In this document: in pieces, positions 36,224 through 43,729 of the stretch | How the letters are laid out: every line of letters begins with the position of its first letter | Position numbering within the stretch: position 1 is the first letter of the stretch | Assembly (NCBI RefSeq): GCF_000518765.1 | Contig: NZ_KI912494.1 | Location: 1-64,000 of the forward strand | DNA from: Ruminococcus flavefaciens ATCC 19208 | Lineage (GTDB): Bacteria > Bacillota > Clostridia > Oscillospirales > Ruminococcaceae | DNA length: 64,000 nucleotides | Reading direction: 5' to 3' | Made by a program: the position numbers and the translations under genes | The notes under the pieces: model-generated | The model's database searches: none | What the model was told of the DNA's origin: nothing | What the model saw: the letters and a program-made list of their open reading frames with translations, nothing else

Positions 36224-37279
36224 TTACAGACCGAGAAGTATCTTCTGTAATGCCTGAGCATCGCCTACTGTAAGACCGTCGCCGTCAATATCGGCATTGA
36301 GCTTGCCAAGTCCTGTAAGGTGATTGAGGTTTGAACCGTTTTCACCGTATTTATTCGGGTTTGCAAGTGCCTGCATAATGAGTACCACATCAGCCATATC
36401 TGCCTGATCGTCAAGGTTTGCATCGCCTTTTACGATCTCAGCAGTTTCCGAAAGTACAGTTACGCTCTTTACATTGCTGAACTTTGCAGGATAAGTCGAA
36501 AGAATTCCGCTTCCCGCGCCATAATCAATATCAAGTTTCATACCTACGCTCGGCTCAATATTGTCAAGGTATTTTGTGGGGAGTGCAAATCTGCTGTAGT
36601 TTTTACTGATAAATGAGTCCTTATCAGGCATCAATATCAGTGTATCGTTGTTTATTTCTACAACTGTTAATTTCAGAATAGTGTCTACTGCCTGTGCCTC
36701 TTCAACAGCAAAGCTGACTAAATTGGTATCAATATTGTTTTCTGCAAGAAAAGCCTTTATCTGCTCTGTTACATCTTCGTTTTTCCAGTAGTATTCTACA
36801 GTTACTTTGTTTTCGATAAAATCAGGATCAACTCCAAAGACTGTTGCAGGAATATTGTTATCCTTAACGTAGTAATACAGTAATTCGGATATTCTGTTCA
36901 GTTCGTTTTCTTCTCCGTCTGTATCAAATGGAATGAACTCTAAAAGCTTATCGTCGATGTTGTTTTTCCATAAGAACTCGCCGAATTTATCGTAGTCTGA
37001 AGCATTTTCGGTGTTCCACCTTAAATATACATATTTATCGGCGTATTTATCTGATATCTTTTCCTTTGCAATAACTTTCAGACCGATCTTGCTCTCTGCT
37101 GTGAAGTCGTTTATCATGTTCTTTATTGTATCAAGGTCTGTTATTTTTTCGGCTTCGTACGTTTTTTCTTCTGTCTGTATAGCAGGCAGCGGCGATGCAG
37201 CTGCAATTACCGTGATCGGAACAGCTGCAAAACTTGTCAGCATTGAAGCTGCCAATAATGCATTGAACATTTTTTTCAT
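36224..37279 (-). CDS. secreted dockerin protein with alpha/beta repeats, first gene of the operon
   Basis: 351 residues: signal peptide (1-27), two related alpha/beta units (about 60-118 and 129-192) and a C-terminal dockerin (about 284-351). The units read VYLRWNTENASDYDKFGEFL and VEYYWKNEDVTEQIKAFLAE, each followed by a NNID.. turn and a strand. Similar units occur in the proteins at 30012 and 35147. The start follows AAGGAGGTCTTATT. The divergent ECF promoter at 37325-37362 drives this gene and the two downstream dockerin genes. Confidence 0.8.
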   Translation of the reverse strand: MKKMFNALLAASMLTSFAAVPITVIAAASPLPAIQTEEKTYEAEKITDLDTIKNMINDFTAESKIGLKVIAKEKISDKYADKYVYLRWNTENASDYDKFGEFLWKNNIDDKLLEFIPFDTDGEENELNRISELLYYYVKDNNIPATVFGVDPDFIENKVTVEYYWKNEDVTEQIKAFLAENNIDTNLVSFAVEEAQAVDTILKLTVVEINNDTLILMPDKDSFISKNYSRFALPTKYLDNIEPSVGMKLDIDYGAGSGILSTYPAKFSNVKSVTVLSETAEIVKGDANLDDQADMADVVLIMQALANPNKYGENGSNLNHLTGLGKLNADIDGDGLTVGDAQALQKILLGL

Positions 37280-37324
37280 AATAAGACCTCCTTAAAAGAA
37301 ATAATAAGGCGTGTTTTTGGCTTT

Positions 37325-37362
37325 CACTAATAAGTCGTAAAAATACATATTTTTGTCTCACC
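37325..37362 (-). promoter_or_regulatory. ECF promoter of the three-gene dockerin operon
   Basis: Minus strand GGTGAGAC (37355-37362), 17 nt, CGACTTATTAGTG (37325-37337). It mirrors the divergent site at 37425-37456. Confidence 0.72.
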
Positions 37363-37392
37363 CTTTTTTCAAAAAAATTCAGAAAATATACG

Positions 37393-37421
37393 TTGAAAAA
37401 TTTTTTCTGAAATTTTATAAT
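37393..37421 (+). promoter_or_regulatory. SigA-type promoter of the 37.5-kb sigma gene
   Basis: TTGAAA (37393-37398), 17 nt, TATAAT (37416-37421), just upstream of the ECF site. Confidence 0.6.
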
Positions 37422-37424
37422 TTA

Positions 37425-37456
37425 GGTGAGACATTTTTATGTTTTTTACGACTTAT
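37425..37456 (+). promoter_or_regulatory. ECF promoter of the 37.5-kb sigma operon
   Basis: GGTGAGAC (37425-37432), 16 nt, CGACTTAT (37449-37456). Confidence 0.72.
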
Positions 37457-37521
37457 ATATGAAGAGACATATCACTAAACCAAAACGGGCGCAGAAAATG
37501 TGCCTGCGAAAGGAGTTTAAT

Positions 37522-38076
37522 ATGGATAACGGTGCAAGTAGCTACCGCCGTTTCCTTGATGGTGATAAAAATGCTCTTATTGATATAATAGAGGACTATC
37601 GCAAGGGGCTTGTTCTGTTCCTTAACAGCATTACAGGCGATTTCTGTCTTGCTGAAGAGCTTGCAGAGGAGACTTTCCTCAAGCTCTATGTGGACAGACC
37701 GAAATTTTCAGGGAAGTCCTCATTCAGATCATGGCTTTATTCTATAGGAAGAAATACGGCTGTTGACCATATCCGTAAAGCTTCAAAGCTTGATGAAGTT
37801 CCTGTTGACGACTTTTATGAAGAGGCGGACAGGGAGGATATAGAGCAGGATTATATCAAAGGTGAGGATAAGAAACAGCTCCTCAGAGCATTGGAAAAGC
37901 TGAACGATGATTACAGACAGGTGCTGTATCTGATATATTTCGAGAATTTCAGCAACACTGAAACGGCTAAAATAATGGGCAGATCGGAGAGGCAGGTAAG
38001 AAATCTTCTCTATCGTTCAAAGGAGTCTTTGCGAAATATTCTGGAAAGGGAGGGCTTCAGATATGAGGGAATATGA
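37522..38076 (+). CDS. ECF sigma factor, group 1
   Basis: 184 residues from ATG 37522 (MDNGASSYRRFLDGD), preceded by GAAAGGAG. Longer in-frame starts are ruled out because they begin inside the predicted promoter. Region 2: EELAEETFLKLYVDRPKFSG, RSWLYSIGRNTAVDHIRK. Region 4: YRQVLYLIYFENFSNTETA. Co-transcribed with its anti-sigma partner (14-nt overlap). It likely controls itself and the divergent three-gene dockerin operon. Confidence 0.92.
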   Translation: MDNGASSYRRFLDGDKNALIDIIEDYRKGLVLFLNSITGDFCLAEELAEETFLKLYVDRPKFSGKSSFRSWLYSIGRNTAVDHIRKASKLDEVPVDDFYEEADREDIEQDYIKGEDKKQLLRALEKLNDDYRQVLYLIYFENFSNTETAKIMGRSERQVRNLLYRSKESLRNILEREGFRYEGI

Positions 38077-39121
38077 TAAGATGACCTTGAAGGTCGCTGA
38101 GCGAATATTTGAAAAAGGCGATGGAATATTAGAGCAGCGTCAGAAAAAAGCCGCTAAGATACGTCATATATCCTATGCGGTATCGGGACTTTGTGCTGTA
38201 CTGATAGTCTGCTTCGGTGTATGGAAGATACTGCCGTCAATGAAAAAGCCCGACAACAGTTTTAATGACTCAAATATTGTTATTACAACGGAAGCTCCAA
38301 CAGCTGCGAAAATTACAGAAGCTGTGACAAATGAAATTACAACTGCCGAAAAGACTGCAAATGCGATCACTACGGTAAAAACTACTGCAAAAAGTACGGA
38401 AACAGCGGCTGTAATTGTAAGAACTTCGGCTAACGCAGCAGCTCCCGCAGGAACAACTGCTGTTAATAATACTGTTACGCGCAGAACTACCGCTAAGGCT
38501 ACTGCAAAAATAACTCATACCACAGTTTATACTCATACTACAGCTAACGCAGTGACAAGCACAACTGTATGGTCTGGGGAAGAAATTGCCCATATTACTA
38601 CCTCTGGAGTAAATGAAATAATAGAAGTTCCGGTTACTGCTGTAACAACTACGGTTGCAGGACAAGAGGGTTCGCCTGTTACAATTTCGAGAACGACTGA
38701 AAAGATCGCTCCCACTACACCCGAAAACACTCAGGCAACACCTGTAAATACCCGTCTGACAGCTGAACCTGTTATTAGGCCTGTTACTACCACGACATCA
38801 GTTGATATATATTCCGATATCAGAGGTGCATTTAAGACCTATCCCGTAAGCGTAAGCCTTGATAACATAAGGTACGATAGGCAGGTCAATGAAAGCTATC
38901 CTCCAAGCTCTGATATCGGAAGTGATCTAATAGGCGGCTTTATCCGCAAAGCAAGAGTAACCATATATATTACACAAAAAAATAAAATAGTGCAGACAAT
39001 GGAAGTTTACGAAGTCAGCGGCAGAAGCATAGAACAGGCTGTTGCAGTAAGGCTGACAGATACCGATGAATATTATTTATTCCAGAACTTTGATTATAAA
39101 AAAGAAGCTGACAGTTCATAA
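38063..39121 (+). CDS. transmembrane anti-sigma factor sharing a domain with a co-regulated dockerin protein
   Basis: 352 residues. Cytoplasmic helix (QRQKKAAKIRHIS), membrane segment (about 38-55, ...CFGVWKILPSM), a Thr-rich linker of about 180 residues and a C-terminal ectodomain (about 245-352). The ectodomain's VYEVSGRSIEQAVAVRL...YYLFQNFDYKK matches residues 395-428 of the dockerin protein at 33435, whose operon has the same promoter as this sigma/anti-sigma pair. The start follows GGAGGGCTTCAGAT. Confidence 0.8.
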   Translation: MREYDKMTLKVAERIFEKGDGILEQRQKKAAKIRHISYAVSGLCAVLIVCFGVWKILPSMKKPDNSFNDSNIVITTEAPTAAKITEAVTNEITTAEKTANAITTVKTTAKSTETAAVIVRTSANAAAPAGTTAVNNTVTRRTTAKATAKITHTTVYTHTTANAVTSTTVWSGEEIAHITTSGVNEIIEVPVTAVTTTVAGQEGSPVTISRTTEKIAPTTPENTQATPVNTRLTAEPVIRPVTTTTSVDIYSDIRGAFKTYPVSVSLDNIRYDRQVNESYPPSSDIGSDLIGGFIRKARVTIYITQKNKIVQTMEVYEVSGRSIEQAVAVRLTDTDEYYLFQNFDYKKEADSS

Positions 39122-39126
39122 TAAAA

Positions 39127-39150
39127 AGCTCCGACTACTTAGTCGGAGCT
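39127..39150. terminator. intrinsic terminator
   Basis: AGCTCCGACTA, CTT.. loop, AGTCGGAGCT followed by TTTTGCG, just after the anti-sigma stop. Confidence 0.75.
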
Positions 39151-39207
39151 TTTGCGTATTAATGAAAAATAAAGCTGTGTCGGAGAAAGAAACGGATATG
39201 CAGTAAG

Positions 39208-40569
39208 TTAATGATTATAGATATCAGTACCTCTTGCCGCAGCTTTCTGTCTTTCAATGACTGATATGCTTTTGTATTTTCTTCTTTCGGTTATCATAGG
39301 AAGCTCGGCAAGGTGTAACAGAGTCATTTTATAAGGTATCAGCCTTGCTTCTCTGTCCTTTTGAGCGTCCTCGGCATTATCCAGCCATTGTACCTGAGGA
39401 CTTGCCTGAATAGTGTCATAACAGCCCAGATTCTTAAAGTAGCTGTAATCACCCGGACAGCGGTTCTTTACGGTTGCAGCAACTCTGGCAAAACCTGTTC
39501 TGATGCCGTTTTTCAGGAATCCGTTTTGCGGCATGATGTCTGAATTGTATGCGATAGTCATTTTATCGTAAAGCTCCAGCATTTTTTCATTATTGCCGAT
39601 CTCGCAGATATCGCTGAGATAAGAGCAGTTCAGGCCGTCAAAGGTCTCGCAGTTTATCTTGAATGCAGAGATATCTTCTCTGTCGGATTTTTCGTCCAGA
39701 ATAAAGAAATAGGATTTTATGACCTCATCTTCGATTCCGGAACGTCCTAAACAAGCGTGTCTTTCAAGGAAGGTCTTATAGCAGTTGCCAAGTGTCGCAT
39801 AGTGCAATCCGCCGAAGTATACGATCATGTCTGTATCAAGGTAAAGTTCTTCAAAGGTCTTTTTCCAGTCATCATTGAATACGCATGTCCTGTTGCTGAA
39901 GCAGCACTGACAGCCTGTACAGTGACGGATATTTTTTTCTCTTAAAGTTATTATCTTGGTCTCAAAGCCGCTTGCTTCAAATCTTTGTTTAGCTGATCTT
40001 ATTTCAGATAATATTGTTTCATTTTCCTTTTCACAGGTATCCAGCAAAACGACGCGACCGTGACTTTTGGCTTGGGGCATTTTTTTATTCTTATAATATT
40101 CTGTTATTGCTTTTGTATATTTAAACCAGCAAAACAGCTCTTCACGGCCTGTAGGAGAAAGTATTTCGGAGCTTTCAAGACTGAGACTGTTTATATACAT
40201 CAGGTCATTTCTTCTTGCCCACATTTCAAATCTGTTGTGAGCCATAGTATCTCCAAGCATTCCCGATGTCGACAGGAAGGTAATTGGCTTGGCCTTTAGG
40301 ATATCATAGTAGTTATCGCAAAGGATATCCAGCAATTCGCTCATACTGCTGTGGACGTCGAAATGGAATACGGCACCTGACATGATGATGAGATCTGCTT
40401 TTTGTATAGCTTCTTTGATATTGTCGGTAACTATTCCGCTGAATGCGGGAATGATATCGAACTCATCTTCACCGAGCTTTTCCTGAAACCATTTTTGCAG
40501 ATAAAAAACAGTTTGCAGCGTAATGGAAAGATCGTTTTTTGGAGAACAGTTAAGAACACATATTTTCAT
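39208..40569 (-). CDS. double flavodoxin-fold NAD(P)H-dependent oxidoreductase
   Basis: 453 residues from ATG 40569 (MKICVLNCSPKNDLS), which follows AGCAGGAAT. It is a fusion of two flavodoxin-fold units. The first (about 1-180) has the NCSPK phosphate loop. The second (about 195-350) has the CTGCQCCFSNRTC cysteine motif seen in iron-sulfur flavoproteins and NADPH-dependent FMN reductases. A C-terminal tail of about 100 residues is unassigned. The second unit lacks a standard GSP-type loop at its start. Redox role inferred from fold. Confidence 0.8.
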   Translation of the reverse strand: MKICVLNCSPKNDLSITLQTVFYLQKWFQEKLGEDEFDIIPAFSGIVTDNIKEAIQKADLIIMSGAVFHFDVHSSMSELLDILCDNYYDILKAKPITFLSTSGMLGDTMAHNRFEMWARRNDLMYINSLSLESSEILSPTGREELFCWFKYTKAITEYYKNKKMPQAKSHGRVVLLDTCEKENETILSEIRSAKQRFEASGFETKIITLREKNIRHCTGCQCCFSNRTCVFNDDWKKTFEELYLDTDMIVYFGGLHYATLGNCYKTFLERHACLGRSGIEDEVIKSYFFILDEKSDREDISAFKINCETFDGLNCSYLSDICEIGNNEKMLELYDKMTIAYNSDIMPQNGFLKNGIRTGFARVAATVKNRCPGDYSYFKNLGCYDTIQASPQVQWLDNAEDAQKDREARLIPYKMTLLHLAELPMITERRKYKSISVIERQKAAARGTDIYNH

Positions 40570-40840
40570 TGATAATTCCTGCTTTCTTTGCTTTGTTGTA
40601 GTAATATGATAGTTATGCAAGTTGTAGTAAAAGTAATTCTGTATCATAAAATGCAATTAATATCCCCGTAAATGAATTCGTTTTTCGGAAGAAATCATCA
40701 CTTATGTTATCATTATACCATGTTACTTTGAATTCTTCAAGAAAAAAGCAAAAAAAGCATATATGCAAAGTATGGTGCAGATATATAATAAATTGATTTC
40801 TGCCCATTCATGGCAGGAAAGAAAGCTTATTACCGCTCAC
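40570..40840. other. intergenic, nothing recognised
   Basis: A minus-strand TATAAT-like -10 lies near 40715 (ATTATACCATG on the plus strand). I see no gene. Confidence 0.4.
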
Positions 40841-40869
40841 TTGCATTTTTATAACTGATATGTTATAAG
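40841..40869 (+). promoter_or_regulatory. first of two tandem near-identical promoters
   Basis: TTGCAT (40841-40846), 17 nt, TATAAG (40864-40869). The first 15 nt, TTGCATTTTTATAAC, recur in the second promoter 93 nt downstream. Confidence 0.5.
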
Positions 40870-40933
40870 CGTGGAGTCCCTGCTGACTTTTTTTCGCTAT
40901 AATTCATTGTAAGGAATATATTTTTCCGCGCAT

Positions 40934-40962
40934 TTGCATTTTTATAACATATGTGATATAAT
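40934..40962 (+). promoter_or_regulatory. second of two tandem near-identical promoters
   Basis: TTGCAT (40934-40939), 17 nt, TATAAT (40957-40962); same TTGCATTTTTATAAC block as 40841-40855. Confidence 0.6.
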
Positions 40963-41085
40963 CATTGTGACCTGTTCTTAAAGAATGAAAATCAGATCAT
41001 TAAATGAGCTGATCGCCGAAGTTTATATGTCTGCTGCTTTGCATCACCATGAGAGATCATGGACGAACACAGGTGGGGAGTGGTC

Positions 41086-41145
41086 ATGCGGCTTATAGCG
41101 GTATTGATCGTTGCAGCAGCGATAAACCACAATAACAATTTTTGA
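41086..41145 (+). CDS. possible small hydrophobic peptide (19 residues)
   Basis: ATG 41086 follows the strong site AGGTGGGGAG and encodes MRLIAVLIVAAAINHNNNF, a short membrane-like peptide. An in-frame ATG at 41059 would give 28 residues. A 37-codon frame (40985-41098) in another phase overlaps its start, which could allow translational coupling. It lies between the tandem promoters and the rhodanese gene. Too short to be sure. Confidence 0.3.
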   Translation: MRLIAVLIVAAAINHNNNF

Positions 41146-41221
41146 AGAAGACAGTAACTGATGAAAAGGGAGATATGGATAAAAGAATGACTTCATAATA
41201 ATATGGAGGTGTAATTATCAT

Positions 41222-41665
41222 ATGACTAAACGGATAATTCTCATTGCAGCTTTATTCTTTTCATTGACATCATGCGCACCGGATCGTGCTTTATCTTCTT
41301 CAAATATCAGACAGACACCTACAGGGACTACTATTGCAGTATCGCAGATATATCAGCAGATCTCGCAGGAAAAAGCTAAGGAGTTCATGGACGCTGATAT
41401 AAGCAGTGTTATCGTAGATGTACGTCATCAGGAGGAGTATGACAGCGGTCATATTCCGGGTGCGATCCTCATTCCGAATGAAAACATCAATACTGAAAGA
41501 CCTGAAGAACTGCCTGACCTTGATCAGATAATTCTTGTTTACTGCCGAAGCGGAAGGCGCAGTAAGGTCGCATCACAAAAGCTTGCTGACATGGGGTATA
41601 CACACGTATATGAATTTGGCGGTATAAACGACTGGACAGGTGAAGTAGTCACAGACGAAGAATGA
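41222..41665 (+). CDS. rhodanese-domain lipoprotein
   Basis: 147 residues. A lipoprotein signal (SLTSC, Cys18) is followed by a single rhodanese domain (about 45-142): VIVDVRHQEEYDSGHIPGA, active-site loop LVYCRSGRRS with Cys108, and VYEFGGINDWTG. Such domains carry sulfur as a cysteine persulfide. Being outside the membrane it may act in sulfur or redox handling; the partner is unknown. The start follows ATGGAGGTGTAATT. Confidence 0.9.
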   Translation: MTKRIILIAALFFSLTSCAPDRALSSSNIRQTPTGTTIAVSQIYQQISQEKAKEFMDADISSVIVDVRHQEEYDSGHIPGAILIPNENINTERPEELPDLDQIILVYCRSGRRSKVASQKLADMGYTHVYEFGGINDWTGEVVTDEE

Positions 41666-41744
41666 GACTTTTCAGGTCTGCCGCAATATTTCCCAAAAAA
41701 TAACAGCATTGTCAGCTGCTTAAAACATAATTATGACGACATAA

Positions 41745-41781
41745 AAACAGCGGTATTTCCTTATGGGAATACCGCTGTTTT
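41745..41781. terminator. bidirectional terminator
   Basis: AAACAGCGGTATTTCC pairs, with one G-T pair, to the downstream half ending GCTGTTTT; it lies between the convergent rhodanese and small dockerin genes. Confidence 0.75.
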
Positions 41782-41812
41782 CGTCTGGTCAATACAGATC
41801 AGCTAAACGTTT

Positions 41813-42442
41813 TTATTCTATGCCGAGAAGCTTTTTCTGAATAGCCTGAGCGTCACCAACGGTCAGACCGTCACCGTCCATATCTGCATTGTATTTGCCG
41901 TTTACGGTAAGATGATTTTCAGCCGTACCGTCTATACCGTACTTATTAGGATTTGCAAGAGACTGCATTACAAGTACAGCGTCAGACATATCTGTATCTC
42001 CGTCGCAGTTTGCATCGCCGTCGGGAGGAGCGAGCAATCCGGCAAGAGGAGGTATCTCCTCAGTTGTAGTTGTGACTATTTCCTCAGGTGTTGCTATAGA
42101 AGTACCTATAAGACCTGTAGTAGTGGTCGTTGTTGTTTCTGTTGCCTCTGTTGTTGTGATAGTAGTACCGATGCAGCCATAGGTAGTGGCTGTGGTTCTT
42201 GTTGCGGTGGTAGTACCTATCATAGCTGTAGTAGTTGTTGTTCCGTTAGTGATGTCTTGGTTGATAGCTACACCTGCGGTGGGAACGAGCTCTTCAGGCA
42301 TTGAATCCGTAAAGCCGTCCGGAGTTGTGAATTCACCTTCAAGCTTTACACACTCTTCCGATGCAGCAGAACCTGTGTTAACAGACAGACCAACAGTAAC
42401 AGTGGCTAAAAGTGATGCTATCTCTTTGGTAAATTTCCTCAT
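41813..42442 (-). CDS. small secreted dockerin protein with three xIGT repeats, candidate radical-SAM substrate
   Basis: 209 residues: signal peptide (1-27), a Thr-rich core (about 55-130) and a C-terminal dockerin (141-209, LANPNKYG type). The core carries three evenly spaced units, AMIGTT (73-78), GCIGTT (89-94) and GLIGTS (110-115), separated by Thr-rich linkers. Its start overlaps the stop of the radical-SAM gene (ATGA, 4 nt), so the two are translationally coupled. The arrangement suggests that the repeats are modified by the maturase and that the product is displayed on a cohesin. The modification itself is inference. Confidence 0.8.
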   Translation of the reverse strand: MRKFTKEIASLLATVTVGLSVNTGSAASEECVKLEGEFTTPDGFTDSMPEELVPTAGVAINQDITNGTTTTTAMIGTTTATRTTATTYGCIGTTITTTEATETTTTTTTGLIGTSIATPEEIVTTTTEEIPPLAGLLAPPDGDANCDGDTDMSDAVLVMQSLANPNKYGIDGTAENHLTVNGKYNADMDGDGLTVGDAQAIQKKLLGIE

Positions 42443-43422
42443 TGTTTCATACCTCCGTTTTCTTTAGATAATATTTCAAGTGCAGTAAGTATATGCACCT
42501 GTTCTTCCATACAAGCGGCTTCCGAGATATCTCTTACAGTGCCTGTTGTAGCCATTTTCCTGCAAGCGCATGAATTACGGCAGTATTTTGCTATCTCGCA
42601 GCCTTTACATCTTTCCGAGACCATTGAGTAATCAGGATGAGCTTTTCTTGCAGTTTCAGCCTGAATACCAACGAAAATATCACCGCAGCGATATTCAGGG
42701 ATATTCTGAAACTGAACGCAGGGATAAAAGCTGCCGTCCCAGTTGATGAAGAGCTTCTTTTTACATATCTCGCATAAGCTTGGCTTATTGTTTTTGATGG
42801 TGTTCTTTTTTGTAGCGAGCTCATGTACGAAAAATTTGGGTATATCAGCTATTTTTCGCCATTGTTCCCGCATAATGTCACCGAAACTGTCGGGATCGGA
42901 AGGCGTCAGGAAAGCATCCATTGTTGCAGAGACCTTTTTTACGCCCATATTTTTCAGATACATTATATTATCGTACAGCTTCGGAAGAGTATCTTCGGTA
43001 TAAACAAGTTGTACAAGTGTTTCGGGCTGATATTTCAGTAATAATTTCAGGTTTGCATCGAGGATCGCTGTATCGGCACCGCGCTCGGTACACTCGCTTC
43101 CGTCATGGGACATATTGATTATGACGTTTTTTCTGTCCGCACACCATTTTATGAATTCTTCATCAAGCAGAGTTCCGTTTGTTGTGATGATGAACTCTGT
43201 TGCCTTAACATTTTCACAGTAGTATTTTACAGTATCCTTATATAGCAGAGGCTCACCGCCGAAAAGATATATTATTTCAGCATTGCCCTGACTGTTTATG
43301 AAGTCTGCGATCTTTGTTTTTATTTCATTGGTTATGCAGCCGTATTCCGTATTCAGATGCCTTTCGTAGCAGTAACTGCATTTAAGGTTGCATTTGTTGG
43401 TTATGCTGATAGTATAGTCCAT
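42439..43422 (-). CDS. radical SAM/SPASM protein maturase
   Basis: 327 residues. N-terminal radical SAM motif CNLKCSYC (Cys12, 16 and 19, CxxxCxxC) that binds the [4Fe-4S] cluster and S-adenosylmethionine, then GGEPLL and the TNGTLL strand. The C-terminal SPASM region has CEICKKKLFINWDGSFYPC, CGDIF, CKGCEIAKYCRNSCACR and a last Cys for auxiliary clusters. SPASM enzymes modify peptides and proteins (sactipeptides, SCIFF, sulfatase maturation). It is coupled to the small dockerin gene and read from a group 1 ECF promoter. The start follows GAGGTGATATT. Confidence 0.9.
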   Translation of the reverse strand: MDYTISITNKCNLKCSYCYERHLNTEYGCITNEIKTKIADFINSQGNAEIIYLFGGEPLLYKDTVKYYCENVKATEFIITTNGTLLDEEFIKWCADRKNVIINMSHDGSECTERGADTAILDANLKLLLKYQPETLVQLVYTEDTLPKLYDNIMYLKNMGVKKVSATMDAFLTPSDPDSFGDIMREQWRKIADIPKFFVHELATKKNTIKNNKPSLCEICKKKLFINWDGSFYPCVQFQNIPEYRCGDIFVGIQAETARKAHPDYSMVSERCKGCEIAKYCRNSCACRKMATTGTVRDISEAACMEEQVHILTALEILSKENGGMKQ

Positions 43423-43447
43423 AATATCACCTCATTTTCGGGCTTTT

Positions 43448-43484
43448 CAATTATTAGACGAAGCAGAGATAAGAAACTCTCACC
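43448..43484 (-). promoter_or_regulatory. group 1 ECF promoter of the radical-SAM/dockerin operon
   Basis: Minus strand GGTGAGAG (43477-43484), 16 nt, CGTCTAATAATTG (43448-43460). There is no sigma gene beside it, so a sigma factor from another locus must act here. A 9-bp inverted repeat TTATTTGAA/TTCAAATAA (43485-43509) lies directly upstream. Confidence 0.65.
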
Positions 43485-43529
43485 TTATTTGAAATTTTTT
43501 TTCAAATAAAAAAACTCTTATGTTTTATC

Positions 43530-43558
43530 TTGACATTATATCTTTTCTGTGCTATAAT
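43530..43558 (+). promoter_or_regulatory. SigA promoter of the SAM-riboswitch gene
   Basis: TTGACA (43530-43535), 17 nt, TATAAT (43553-43558), a consensus promoter. Confidence 0.85.
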
Positions 43559-43565
43559 AACTATA

Positions 43566-43646
43566 CCATAAAGAGTGCGTGAGGGACAAGCCCGCTGACC
43601 GCACAGCAACCTGCCATATGTAAGGTGCTAAAGCTTGAACGATGGG
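43566..43646 (+). promoter_or_regulatory. SAM (S-box type) riboswitch aptamer
   Basis: Conserved S-box blocks appear in order: GAGTGCG pairing with CGCAC, GAGGGAC, GCCC, CTGA, GCAACC, AAGGTGCTAA, and a closing CCAT/ATGG helix (43566-43569 with 43642-43645). It is followed by an intrinsic terminator. S-box RNAs turn off transcription when S-adenosylmethionine is abundant. The subclass (SAM-I or a variant) cannot be settled by eye. Confidence 0.75.
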
Positions 43647-43661
43647 ATAATACAGCTATTG

Positions 43662-43695
43662 AGCGATCCTGTCGTAACGATGGGGTCGCTTTTGT
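43662..43695 (+). terminator. riboswitch-controlled terminator
   Basis: AGCGATCC (43662-43669) pairs with 43683-43690 and is followed by TTTTGTG; the coding region starts 40 nt later. Confidence 0.65.
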
Positions 43696-43729
43696 GCTCT
43701 TATGGAATATTTTTAAGGAGAGTACAGAT

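Noticed and set aside
37426-37521. N-terminal extension of the 37.5-kb sigma factor
   Set aside because: It would begin in the ECF promoter, and the paralogues start at MDNGASS; unlike the 53.5-kb factor, the upstream ATG has no ribosome site.
43625-43729. Upstream extension of the riboswitch-controlled gene
   Set aside because: Codons before 43730 lie inside the aptamer and terminator; the ribosome site is next to 43730.
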